Shown here one piece after another: positions 1 to 13,400 of a stretch of DNA of 64,000 nt. Source of the DNA: Branchiostoma floridae (taxonomy: Eukaryota > Chordata > Leptocardii > Amphioxiformes > Branchiostomatidae); assembly GCF_000003815.2 (NCBI RefSeq), contig NC_049991.1:22248435-22312434 (forward strand), read 5' to 3'. Made by a program: the position numbers and the translations under genes. The notes beneath the pieces are model-generated. The model worked only from the letters and a program-made list of their open reading frames with translations, had not been told where the DNA came from and made no database searches. Within the stretch, counting starts at the first letter, position 1, and the number at the start of each line of letters is the position of its first letter.

Positions 1-460
1 AAAGAAATGAAGCCTCCCCAGTCAAACTATTCCAAGTCATTACTGACACTCCCCTTACGTCACAGAAGTGACCCCTCCCCAACAGAAGTGAACCCTCCCC
101 AGGTAAACCACCCCCGACGGTTGCCTGGCAACAGAAGAACCTGTAAAGTTGACACTTGACGCAGAAGAAGCACGTGTAAATGTCAGGCAGCCATATTTGG
201 AACAGAGGTCAACACACAAAGGTCGTCAGCCACTCAGCTGTGCAGTTTGAGGACCCTTCAAGACCTTCAAGGTCTTGTTATAATTCTTACTCCTTGAAGA
301 CAAGATGTAACCTGGCAGTGTAGGTTTTCCTTTATCGGAGTTTGCGTCTCCCTCACCTGAGTTTGTTTGTCAACAACGTTTGTTTTCCTTATCAGAGTTT
401 GTTTGTAGATTAGGTTTGCAGAACGCCACAATGACACTTACATGGCGATCAGCTGTTATG
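1..460. other. FLII intron 12, unannotated
   Basis: No FLII gelsolin-half exon or other coding signal was recognised here on either strand. The only notable feature is TTTG-rich sequence near 360-420. Confidence 0.4.
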
Positions 461-760
461 TGCTGCGGGGCAGAGCAGTAGGCTGTTGGGAGGGGAGTTA
501 GGAGTCACACACTCTAACACTCACACACTCCAGCTTACTGTTGTTCTCTGTCAGACCAGGGTTAGAGTCCCAGATCACATCCTGGGTATGAGCTACTCTG
601 GCATGTGCTGCGGGGCAGAGCAGTACTATAGGTTGTTGGGGGGAGGGGGGTTAGGAGTCACACACTCTAACACTCACACACTCCAGCTTACTGTTGTTCT
701 CTGTCAGACCAGGGTTAGAGTTCCAGATCACATCCTGGGTATGAGCTACTCTGGCATGCT
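461..760. repeat. Two-copy tandem duplication, ~145-bp unit
   Basis: Two nearly identical units begin TGCTGCGGGGCAGAGCAGTA at 461 and 606 and end with GAGCTACTCTGGCATG. They lie in the FLII intron after exon 12. Confidence 0.75.
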
Positions 761-1105
761 GTCAGGAATGTAACTTAATGAGTTATTGTTACAATATTCC
801 ACAGTCATGTAACTAGCAGCAGCTAGGTGTGAGACTAACAGCCCAGGGCAGCACACTCCACACCAGCTGTCTCTAGGGAATCACACATGTACAGGTGCCT
901 GGAGGACATTGGCTCCACCACTCCTGGTGGTAAATGTACCTTCCCTTTAGTAAACATGACCATAATAATCATGAATCATAAGTGGACCTCCCCCAGATTG
1001 CATGCCAGCATTACTCAGTGTTTGTGGACTTCCTGCATAGCAAACATGCTTCAGGACTCGCACCTGTCTGGTGGTAGGAACACTGCAGGCTGACAGGGAC
1101 AGGGG

Positions 1106-1324
1106 ACTGTACAGGGGGGCTGTAGAGTAGGGGGTGTTGTATGGGGGTATTTATGTTGCTGTGCCTGGAAGGGGGGTGTCATACTGGGGGGTGCTGTAAA
1201 GGGGGTACTTACTGGGGGGGTACTTATGAGGAGGGAGGTGCGGTACTTACATTGCTGCCCCTATGCGGGGGAGGGGGGTGCTGTACAGGGGGTACTTACT
1301 GGGGGGGGGGGTTGCTGTACTTAC
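1106..1324. repeat. G-rich tandem repeats carrying copies of the FLII exon 12 donor
   Basis: Degenerate units of GGGGG, TGCTGTAC and GGGGGTACTTACTGGGG. On the minus strand each TACTTAC gives a gtaagt donor like that of exon 12, so the array appears to have grown from that junction. Confidence 0.6.
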
Positions 1325-1484
1325 GTTGCTGCCCCTGTGAGGGGGAGGGGGGTGCCCCTGTAGCGAGCCTCAGCTGATGTTGTAGCGAGAAGTCGATGTT
1401 GTAGAACTCGGGACCACTGCCGGTTTTCTTCTCCTTGGGTTTGGGGGGCATGACCAGGTTGGGGTTGTCCCGGATGTCCAGCGT
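1325..1484 (-). CDS. FLII: FLII exon 12 (last exon in window)
   Basis: 160 bp from [16 protein letters not shown] through [17 protein letters not shown] to a Pro/Ser/Gln-rich end at donor gtaagt (1324-1319). This is the junction between the last LRR and the linker to the gelsolin half. The donor is chosen by consensus, because nearby duplicates also carry gtaagt. The 3' border is therefore less certain than the others. Confidence 0.85.
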
Positions 1485-4400
1485 CTGGGGAAGGAGGAGA
1501 CAGGTTTTACACTGTGCTACTGACATGCTACTGACATGTTACTGACATGTTACTGACATGCTACTGTCAGTCAGTTAACACATGTAAACTTACATTCACC
1601 AGGGTCTGGGGAGGGAGGAGACAGGCTTATCAATGTGCTACTGACATGTTACTGACATGCTACTGTCAGTCAGTTAACACATGTAAACTTAGTATACATC
1701 CACCAGGGTCTGGGGAGGGGAAGGGAGAAGACAGGCCTTAACAGGCCAGATGAAGACAATGCACAACTAGACTAGGTTCTACAGGTTCTGGAGTTATCTT
1801 AGCTTTAAACCCAACTTACGTACCTAGAAAAAGTGGATGTACATGCCATGATCAAAATCATGGCAACAGGGGAATTAATAGCCAGAACCAGCATCAGGCG
1901 TTGAGAGTAATATCAGTCAGAGTGATATCTGTGAGTTCTCATCACAGTAAGGAACAGGCCTGACTTCCCTAGTTATTTACTCAGGTGCTCCCATCAGACA
2001 TGGAGAGGACAGATACTTTATTTCTTCTCACCTCCAGATCCGTGAGCGCGTGGATGGCGTCCGGCAGGGTCACCAGTCTGTTCCTGTTTAGGATCAGTCG
2101 CTTCAGCTTCCCACATCTAACAACAAACAAACAAACAAACAAACAACAGGGTTAGGATGGAAAACGGTGTTTGATGATTACTATGTTCAGAGGCTTCAGC
2201 CCAGTCATGAATGTGCCTGAAACAAGAAACTCACTTGAATATTTGAAGTTATCACTGCAAGACTCTTTGTGGGACCCCTTTCTCTGCATAATATCTGATA
2301 AAAATGATGGCTGCAGAAAATTATTTTACAAAATAGTCTTAAAATACACTAAATAAACAATAGGAGCTTGGAAAACTTTTCTCCCATGAAAACCACCAGT
2401 CTGACTATTGTATACTTGTAAGTAAGTACCAAATTAAGCTTAAGTTATAAAACTATCCCTTTCCACATCAGATGGTGCACAGGGCAGCACCAACTCTGCT
2501 GTCATAGCAACACAAGTTTGTGCCACTCCCCTTAGTGGAAATGTCTCCCCCAGGAAAGACATGTACATGTGGGGATTCTGGATTGAAGGCACGGCTTTCG
2601 CTCAGATGTAAGCTTCACGTCACCTTTTGTCATTTGGCTGGTCCTCTGACCTTGCCCGCGGCTGAGCCTGTCTGTCACGAGGGCGCGGCTTCCCCATGTT
2701 GTCATGGAAATGTAACGATTTCTCTCCACCAAACAGACGAACTGTGAGAATCAGTCATTTGCTCCAGAGTCTGTGGGTTCTTCCAAGGCTTGGACAACCT
2801 CAATACAACATGATTGCCTAGGTGAGGCAGGGACTTGGTCAGAGGCGACACATTATCCTTTGTGTCATGTCTGAAATTCTGCAAGCTGGCAGCAGACTTT
2901 TATGGCGTACTCGAGTCTGAGTAACTCCTGACCCAGCTACACCTTAACTCAACACAGCTTCAGCCTACTTTATGGCATAATAGGTCCTTTTTCCTTGTCA
3001 TAAACCCGTCAGATCGATCACCCTTGCCTCCATCGTAGGTCAGCAGAGTTTGAAGTGGTTAAGCTCAGGCCGGTGAGTGAACCCTGCACAGAGTTACTGT
3101 AACACAGTGTTACTGTAGTGTGTCCATAGCTGGGTGAGAATGGTCACCACAATGTCAACATTAGCAATGCTACTGTAGGCTCCTTACTGCATGCAGTATA
3201 TTTGCTGGCTCTTTGGCTGTACGAAAATGGTCACCCAAATGTCAACATCAGTAGTACAGTAATTATAGCCTCTCAGTAAAAATGATCATCAAAACTTCAA
3301 CATCACTAAAGAACTTCACTCAGGGTCACACTTCAGGGTCTGAGGAGGAAATATCCGGCATGAAATAAGTGCATTTCCTGAAACAGATGATTTCCTTTCA
3401 GTTCTGCTTCCCTGACACTAGCGACAGTCTCATTTCACTTCTTCCTTGACTCCACGTCCATTTCCCAAAACATTTCCAGTTTCAGCAAAGCTTGGCTCCT
3501 CCGTATACTGTAGTCCCTTGAGGTTACCATGTAATGCTGCAGTGATATCACCAGGTTCTGCTTAAATCCATGCCCAACTTCAAGACAAGCTTTGAAACCT
3601 GAGTCCTTCAGAAATGTCCACAAAGCCTTCTTAAGTGTGTGACGCTCTTGTTCACTCCTTGAGGTGAGTTCCCTTCAGGAAGTTTTCTGTGTTGTTTCTA
3701 AGATGTCAGTCCAAGTACAGGTGTAGCTTCTTGAACTTCACCTCCTCCTTCAGGTGTGACCAGGACGTCCAGCGTCTTTAAGACTTCAAACACCTCCTTA
3801 CGAGTTCCCCATTAAGTTCAAGTGCATGAAGTTGCACCTGTCCTTCCCTGCCTCCTGCAGACCTGTAGTTAACCCACTCTGTAGGCCTGACGTCAGGGGT
3901 TGGCTATGTGTGCATTTCTTCTGACATGTGTAAGGGCTGTGTATGGGGGTTAGGTATGAGCCTGTGTGTTCTTCTTACACGTGTAAGGGCTGTGTATGGG
4001 GGTTAGGTATGGGCCTGTGTGCATTTCTTCTTACATGTGTAAGGGCTGTGTATGGGGGTTAGGTAAGGGCCTGTGTGCATTTCTTCTTACACATGTAAGG
4101 GCTGTGTATGGGGGTTAGGTATGGGCCTGTGTACAGTTCTTCTTACACATGTAAAGGCTGTGTATGGGGATGTACAAATTTTCTTTTTACACATGTGTAA
4201 GGGCTGTGTATGGGGTTATGGCAAAGGTCAGAAAGCAGGGTTGTAGCCAGCCTGAAATCATCGCTGTCACCCTGTACAAGCTCCTCAACGGTCACTGCCC
4301 TCCACACCTTCAAACCCTGATACCCAGAACCCGTGCGTCTGCTACTGAGTCACGTTACTCCCTCAGGAACAGCGACCACCTGACATCTGAACTCACTAAG

Positions 4401-7400
4401 TCCACCAGAGGACAGAAAACATTCATCTACAGAGCAACAGCACTCTGGAACACTCTCCCTACTGCTACTCGCACAGCCACCTCCACTGCTTCTTTCAAAA
4501 GAAAACTGTGGGAATGTCTAGGCAACCCTTACGCATGGTAAATTAGTCATACACGTGTATATACAGACCCTGACCTCTCATTGCAAATATTGTTGTCGAT
4601 GATATGATGTTATATACTCCATTTTAGATGATATGTAAGTTATCCTACACCATGTACATACAAATGTTCTTTTTTTTAATTTGTATTGTTTATGTGTTTG
4701 TCAGCAGGGCTAGCCCTTTGTAATAGCCATAGGCTAGTTGGGCAGCCCTGGCTGTGTGTTCGGTGCAGCCAAACCAATAAATAAATAAATCATTTTCAGT
4801 CCCCTTGATTTTGAATGGGAATCCTATCGAGCACTGAAGGCATGGCATGACGTTGCGCATCATTTCTAGGGGGTCTGGGTCCCAGAAAATTTTTAAATCA
4901 AGACCCTCTGAAACACTACTTCCTGCATTTTGAGTGGCAAATTTTGCTTGTAGACTAAACTGTTCAATGGCATCTGTTTTGGTGAACACATGGGTATCAG
5001 TTTTTTATATCTTTACATATCAATTTTTGTCTGTCCCAGGGGACGGAATGGGGAAAACTTTTTTCAGTCCCCAGCTGCAAAATTCCTTCAAAGGACTGAA
5101 GGACAGATGCTGGCTACAACCCTGTCAGAAAGTCAGCGGCTGTGTTAATGTGGAACGATGCATTAAAGGGCTGTGTATGTGGGTTATGCCAGAGGGTAAC
5201 TCTGACCACGTGTTAGAATTAAATAGTCCCAAACCCCAGGTCTATACGAGTCCCTCCCCAACAGTCCAAATGGTACAGTCCATGCACTGTACCCTAAATG
5301 TGTTTCCGTCTCTAATGAAGCAACATAACCCCCATGTAGAGCCCCAGTGTAAACCTGACCCTGCTGTATGTTGGCAGGAGTAACCCCCATGTAGAGCCCC
5401 TGTGTAAACCTGACCCTGCTGCATGTTGGCAGGACTAACCCCCATGCAGAGCCCCTGTGTACACCTGACCCTGCTGTATGTAGCCAGACAAGGGAAGTGT
5501 TTTTAAGCCTTTTGTTGTGAGCTGGAGCAGAACCACTCAGCACAGGACACAAAACCCGCCCTGGCTGGAACAAGATCTTCTACACAACATTACCAACCGC
5601 AGGAAATAAAAGGTCACGGACTGAACCATTGGGACAGCGGGGGTCAGACACTGAACACAACATTACCAACCGCACGAAATAGAAGGTCACGGACTGAACC
5701 ATTGGGACAGCGGGGGTCAGACACTGAACACAACATTACCAACCGCAGGAAATAAAAGGTCACGGACTGAACCATTGGGACAGCGGGGGTCAGACACTGA
5801 ACACAACATTACCAACCGCACGAAATAGAAGGTCACGGACTGAACCATTGGGACAGCGGGGGTCAGACACTGAACATAGCATTACCAACCGCACGAAATA
5901 GAAGGTCACGGACTGAACCATTGGGACAGCGGGGGTCAGACACTGTCACTGGCATCAAGTATAAGGTCAGGGACTGTACCATTGGGACAGCGGGGGTCAG
6001 ACACTGAACAAAACATTAACAACAGCATCAGATAGAAGGTCACGGACTGAACCATTGGGACAGTGGGGGTCAGACACTGAACAAAACATTAACAACAGCA
6101 TCAGATAGAAGGTCACGGACTGAACCATTGGGACAGCGGGGGTCAGACACTGAACACAACATTACCAACCGCATCAAATAGAAGGTCAGTATTCTTGGAC
6201 TGTACCATTGGGACATCGGGGGTCAGACACTACCAATGGCATTAAGTATAAGTTCTGGGACTGTACCATTTGGGAAGTGGGGGACAGACACTGAACACAA
6301 CATTACCAACCACATCAAATAGAAGGTAACGGACTGAACCATTGGGACAGCAGGGGTCAGACACTACCAATAGCATCAAGTGTAAGGTCTGGGACTGTAC
6401 CATTTGGGCAGTGGGAGACAGACAAGTCACTGGCAGCGGGGGAACGGCGCTGAACACAACCTGTTACTGGCATCATATATTGTTTGTTTGTTTGTTTGTA
6501 CCCACCTGCAGAGCCCCTCGGGGATGAGCTCCAGGTTGTTTGTTTGTTTGTACCCACCTGCAGAGCCCCTCGGGGATGAGCTCCAGTTTGTTTGTTTGTT
6601 TGTACCCACCTGCAGAGCCCCTCGGGGATGAGCTCCAGGTTGTTTATTTGTTTGTTTGTTTATTACCCACCTGCAGAGCCCCTCGGGGATGAGCTCCAGG
6701 TTGTTTGTTTGTTTGTTTGTACCCACCTGCAGAGCCCCTCGGGGATGAGCTCCAGTTTATTTGTTTGTTTGTTTGTTTGTACCCACCTGCAGAGCCCCTC
6801 GGGGATGAGCTCCAGGTTGTTGTTGGAGGCCACGAAGTGCTCGAGGTTCTGCAGTTTGCCGATGGAGGCCGGGATGCCCTCGAAGTCCAGCTGGTTCACG
6901 TTGATGTAGAGACGCTTCAGCGAGACCAGCTTCGACAGAGAGCCCTGCCGAGGGAACACAGCGGAGTTAGAACTGCAGCCTATCATCCAAAAGTTCAAGG
7001 TGAAACTATCTGGTGGTTGTACAGTGGTAGGGGTCATTAAACTACAGAGGTAGGGGTCATTAACCTACAGTGGTAGGGTCATCACCTATAATGGTAGGTG
7101 GTAGGGTCATGACCTACATTGGTAAGGGTCGTGACCCATAGTGATAGGGGTCATTAACCTGCAGTGGTAGGGTCGTGACCTACATTGGTAAGGGTCGTGA
7201 CCTATAGTGATAGGGGTCATTAACCTGCAGTGGTAGGGTCGTGACCTGCAGTGGTAGGGTCGTGACCTACAGTGGTAGGGTCGTGACCTACAGTGGTAGA
7301 GTTGTGACCTATAGTGGTAAGGGTCATGACCTACAGTGGTAAGGGTCATGACCTACATTGGTAAGGTTCATGACCTACAGTGGTAAGGGTCGTGACCTAC

Positions 7401-10400
7401 AGTGGTAAGGGTCATGACCTACAGTGGTAAGGTAGTGACCGTGGTTAAGGTCGTGACCTACAGTGGTAAGGGTCATGACCTACAGTGGTAAGGGTCGTGA
7501 CCTAGACTTACCCTCTGACCAGCCATGACAGCAGGAAAGCAGAAACACCAAAACAAAGAGATCATTTCAGGCTGGATTATAGTAGATAAAAATGTTTTAT
7601 TAGCTCAACAGGAAACCATTCAAGATGTCCTGCTGACTGTCCAGGCCCTGCCCTCCCCTGCTGCAGAATGGTACCACCCACCATGCATGTCCAAAACATC
7701 AGGTTATCAGATATGCTATACAGCAACACAACCGTTTCTCTCCAATGATCTGAGAAATGATAAAGGACTAACCGGCAGTGACTTGAGTTTGTTGCAGGAG
7801 ACGTTGAGTACCTCCACGTTAGTCCAGGTGTCTGCAACACAAACAACAGGTCAGGCAAACTCTACACAACAAAAAACACAACAGCATTTCAGTATAACTT
7901 ATTAAGAAGCAGCTGAAACATTGTCAGGGCTGTTTATTAAAGAAAACTGTGCTGAAGTGCACCATTTCTGTGTAATGTTGAGAAACTAACATCCTCAACA
8001 GGTCTAAATGGGAACTACGTCTTACTGAGGGGTGACTGTGGTTTGCTGAGGAATGAATCAACTCTACTTTATAGTGCCATCACCAGGGCAATGTGAAATT
8101 TTAAACTATTCACAGAGAAAATGCAGCTGAAAAATAGTGGAAGTTTTCACCAGGGACAGATCTGAACATCAGACCAGGTTCGGACACATTAGCTGGTCAG
8201 TAGACTTTTATCCATTCTTCATGAAAACTCACATGATCTATGATATTGATATTGATTACTGACGAGATGTTTAAGGAGTGGAAAATAAGAAAAAAAATGT
8301 ACAAGTCTGAATCTACTGTGCACAACATTTGGTGGCATCTCTCATCTGTTCTTCCTTTTCCCTTTGTTAATATTGTCCTTACAGTCCTTATTTCCCCTCC
8401 AAACCTTACCTATAACGAGGCTACGCTGCCAGCTTCCCTGCTGTGTAAGTTTTATAACACACAAACACACCAGCATGGTCGCAGCATTGTTCCATGATAT
8501 CTGGTTTTACATGTAGGCATAGGTGATAACAGCAGCTTGTATGTTTGTGTTACTGTTTGCAGATCTATAGATGTGCTGTATTACTTATTCATCTATCTAA
8601 GCCACATCATGTCTGTTATGTCCATGGTCGGTTCTGCTGTTGAGAAATCAGAGTTAGGATGAGAGTTGAGGTGAAAGAAGCCAGACCCTGCCATGACTTG
8701 TTTGCTGAGATTACTCCGAGCTGTAATATCATTGTCCAAATAAAACAGGTTATATTGACCTGTTTGGAAACTAAAAATTTATTTGAAAAGACGTTTAGAC
8801 AAGACAGGTTTCCTTCTCAACAAACAAGTCATCACAAGGGTCCAGACAGCTCTCATTGACATGCGCATATCATTAGCATGTTTAATGAGACAGCACAGAG
8901 ACAGGAGAGAGGGAGGATTCTGGGTACCGATGTCACGTGCTGTACGGTTGCCTGGCAACAGAAGAGACAACAACAGGGCGTGGTCAGAAGTACACACTCA
9001 GGTTTTCAAACATTTTCATATAAACATCCTCTAAGTCTAACCCAAACATGTTCTTCTCTTTAGGAGACGTTTTGAAACCAATTCTTTCAGAAATCACAAG
9101 ATAGCTATAACCCATATTTATCAGTGTACAGTAACTTCTGTGATACTGTTCTGTGTACAGCAACTTTGATCAGTAACTTCTGTAGTGCTGCCTAGATGAC
9201 CTGACATGACCCACCTATGAGAAGGGAGAGCTCGGAGATGCAGTTGTTGCTGAGGTTGAGTCTCTTGAGCGAGCTGAGAGTGTAGAGCGCCTCCGGAACA
9301 CGGCTCAGCTCGTTATACGCCAGGTCTACATCTGTGGGGCAAGGCAGGGAGGGTTATTACTGTCTACTGACATGTGACTGACATGTGACTGACATGTGAG
9401 GTACAGACCTGTAAGGTTGACGAGTGTCTCCAGAGCCTTGGGGATGTTGCTGGATGTCCTTTGCGTGTTGCGCAGGTGACTGACATGTGACAGACATGTG
9501 CCTGACACGTGACAGATATGTGAGGTACACACCTGTAAGATTGACGAGTGTCTCCAGAGCCGTAGGGATCTTGCTGGAAGTCCTCTGCGTGTTGCGCAGG
9601 TGCAGGGGGGATGTGACATGTGACTGACATGTGACAGACATGTGACAGACATGTGACAGACATGTGAGGTACAGACCTGTAAGGTTGACGAGTGTCTCCA
9701 GCGCGGTGGGGATGTTGCTGGATGTGCGCTGCGTGTTGCGCAGGTGCAGAGTCTGCAGAGCTGTCATGGAGGGCAGCTGTCTGAGCTGGGCGTGCAGCAG
9801 AGGGTTGTTGTTCAGGATCAGGGTCTGCAGGTGCACCAGGCGCCGCATCTGGGGCGGGAGGGACTCTGGAACATACAGGGGGACACAGGGGTAAACACTA
9901 ACATGTACATGTATCATACACAAGGTGCATCTGGGGCGGGAGGGACTCTGAAACACAAGGGGAACTGGGGTAAACACTCATCATCATCATCTAAATGTAT
10001 AACACTAACATATACATGTATCATACACAAGGTGCACCAGCTGCCGCATCTGGGGCGGGAGGGTCTCTGAAACATACATGGGGACACGGGGTAAACACTA
10101 ACATCTTTCCATATTCATATACCCCACACAAGGGGGAACAGGGGTAAACACTAACATATACATGTCTCACACACAAGGTGCACCAGCTGCCGCGTCTGGG
10201 GCGGGAGCGACTCTGAAACACACATGGGGACACGGGGGTAAACACTCATCATCATCATATACATGTATAAGTTATAACACATACATGTATAACATATACA
10301 TGTATCACACACAGGCGCACCAGCCACCGCATCTGGAGCGGGAGCGACTCTGAAACACAGGGGTAAAACACTAACATATACATGTCTCACACACAAGGTG

Positions 10401-13400
10401 CACCAGCTGCCGCATCTGGAGCGGGAGCGACTCTGAAACACATGGGAACAGGGGTAAAACACTAACATGTACATGTCTCACACACAAGGTGCATCTGGGG
10501 CGGGAGAGACTCTGAAACACACATGGGGACACGGGGGTAAACACTAACATCCTTCCATTTACATGTACCCCATGTACCCCACACAAGGGGGAACACAGAG
10601 TCATGTCACAGACAAACTCTAACAACCTTCAGCATACCCACACAAACACTAACAACCTTCAGCACACCCACACAAACTCTAACATCCTTCAGTACACCCA
10701 CACAAACACTAACAACCTTCAGCACACCCACACAAACTCTAACATCCTTCAGTACACCCACACAAACACTAACAACCTTCAGCACACCCACACAAACTCT
10801 AACAACCTTCAGCACACCCACACAAACTCTAACATCCTTCAGTACACCCACACAAACTCTAACAACCTTCAGCATACCCACACAAACTCTAACATCCTTC
10901 AGTACACCCACACAAACTCTAACAACCTTCAGCATACCCACACAAACACTAACAACCTTCAGCATACCCACACAAACACTAACAACCTTCAGCACACCCA
11001 CACAAACACTAACAACCTTCAGCACACCCACACAAACAACCTTGGCAAGGAGAACAAAGTGAAACACTAAAACCTTCCACATACACCAACTCATGCTCAT
11101 GCAAAACCCACACTGCCGACTCATGTTAGATCCACCCATGTCAAACCAAGCAGGTTCATGGTGAAACGTACCCAGTTTGTTGTTGCTGAGGTCCAGGAAC
11201 AGCAGATCTGTCAGGTTGATGAACAGCTGGTTGGAGATGTTGTCAATACTGGAGAGGGAAATAAGTCACTTGTTACACTCCTATACAGCATCAGCAAACA
11301 GGAATTTTAATCCCATTTCAATGGTTTTGCACAGTAGGAAACTCACTACGGGTACAACTCAGTGGATTTACATGACAACTCACATACATGCGACTTAGGT
11401 TTTGGGTCATTACAACTTGAGAAGGATCAGAGGACTGATCGAAAGCTTGTTGGTAAGCGCTTTATTTTGTGTACTAGTACGGATATAAAGTCTTAAAAAC
11501 TGTATCATCACATACATGCCTGCACAGCAACATGATTGACAACCTCGTATACACTGTAGAAACTCACCGGTTGTTGGACAGGTTCAGCACTAGTAAGCCT
11601 TTTGCATTCTCCAGCTCTGATGGAGTCATCTTCAGCTCGTTGTGGCTGAAATCCTGCATGGGAAAAAAATCAAAGAAACTTTGTTACTATTTCCAATCTA
11701 TGTAGAGATAAGAGCAAATAGCTCTAGAGCAAGCATTGATGTATGCATACAAGTCAGAAAGAAAAAAAGAAAAAACAAACAAAGAAGCAATGTGTAGCTT
11801 ATTTTGCATCTACAGGCACATAGAATTTTGTGTATGAAACTAGAAATGATGAGTAAAAGGCCCATGAGAAGATTTGGCTCGTTCCGCGCGACTCACCAAG
11901 ACGGACAGCTCCTCGTTCTCGAAGATCTCCCCCGGGATGCCGGTGTTCCGCAGCTGGTTGTAGCGAGCGTTCACCGCCTGGAGAAGGGACAGGTATCATG
12001 TGTCATACGGGCAGGGATGGAGATAAAACTGCTGTCTGAGACCCAGATTGAGGGTTTTAGAGAAGCGTATTTAAATTAAATCTGACCTGATGTTAGAAGT
12101 ATCCCAATAGATAAGACACAAATCATAGGTTTCTTCCTATGGGCTCTGGATTTTTCAGTTATCCTCCTAATTTATTAATTATCTATAATCACATGAGACT
12201 GACCCTGAGGTTGGGCAGCGCGGCCAGCTCGGCTCCGTGCAGACTGACCAGCTTGTTATGGGCCACATGGATGTGCTCCTGCAACAAACAAACAAACAAA
12301 CATCAACATAAACAACAAACAAAACACAACAACTGTCATCTGACTTACTATAACACATGGAAGTGCTCCTATAACAAACAAAACCACACATCAACACAAA
12401 CAACACTGTAATCTAACATACAATAAGTCAGCAACACACGGACTATTATCAACTTCATTTGATCAGCAGAATCACAGAAAACACATGTCAAAAGGTAAAC
12501 TGGATAGTGTGTGTAACTGTGAACTACTATAGTGTTCAGTCTGAGCACCAGAGAAAATTAAACACAACCTGCAGCGGCAAAGTTGGTCCCGGCCACTTAG
12601 GAGAAGTGTAATTTGATACTTCCTTAGTTCACAAATGCCACCTGACCCTGCCGAGACTCCTTACCAGTTTCTTGAGGTCCGCCAGCTCCTCGGGAAGTTT
12701 GTCGATTCCCGTCTTGTTGAGCCGCAGCCAGCGCAGGCTAGCCATGTCCTGCACATGCTTCGGGAAGTGACATTCCTGTATGGGAAATAAACAAGTAAAT
12801 AAACAAACAACAACTAGGCATGTCCTGCACATGCTTCGGGAAGTGACATTCCTGTATGGGAAATAAACAAGTAAATAAACAAACAACAACTAGGCATGTC
12901 CTGCACATGCTTCGGGAAGTGACATTCCTGTATGGGAAATAAACAAGTAAATAAACAAACAACAACTAGGCATGTCCTGCACATGCTTCGGGAAGTGACA
13001 TTCCTGTATGGGAAATAAACAAATAAACAAACAAACAACAACTAGGCATGTCAGGGCTCGAAATACCACATGCATATGCAAGTTTGTGCAAGTAAAATTG
13101 GTGTGGTGCAAGTAAGTTTAGACCAAACTTGCACCAGTGCAAGTTACTTTTGCCCTCTAATACCTGACATTAGAAAAAGCTTACACACACCGAGAATATT
13201 GTCATTGAAAGGTAAAAGAAAATAACACTGAATAAAAAAAAGCCTAAATTTGTTATTTCTAAATTTGGTTAGACATCCAGGTAAACTATTTTTTTAAACA
13301 AATCCATCTCTACAATGCTAATGATTCCTAAGGTGCTGTCTTACCTTGATTTGCATATGAGTTACATTTGCATACTAAATATGTTCAACTGGTTTTTCCA

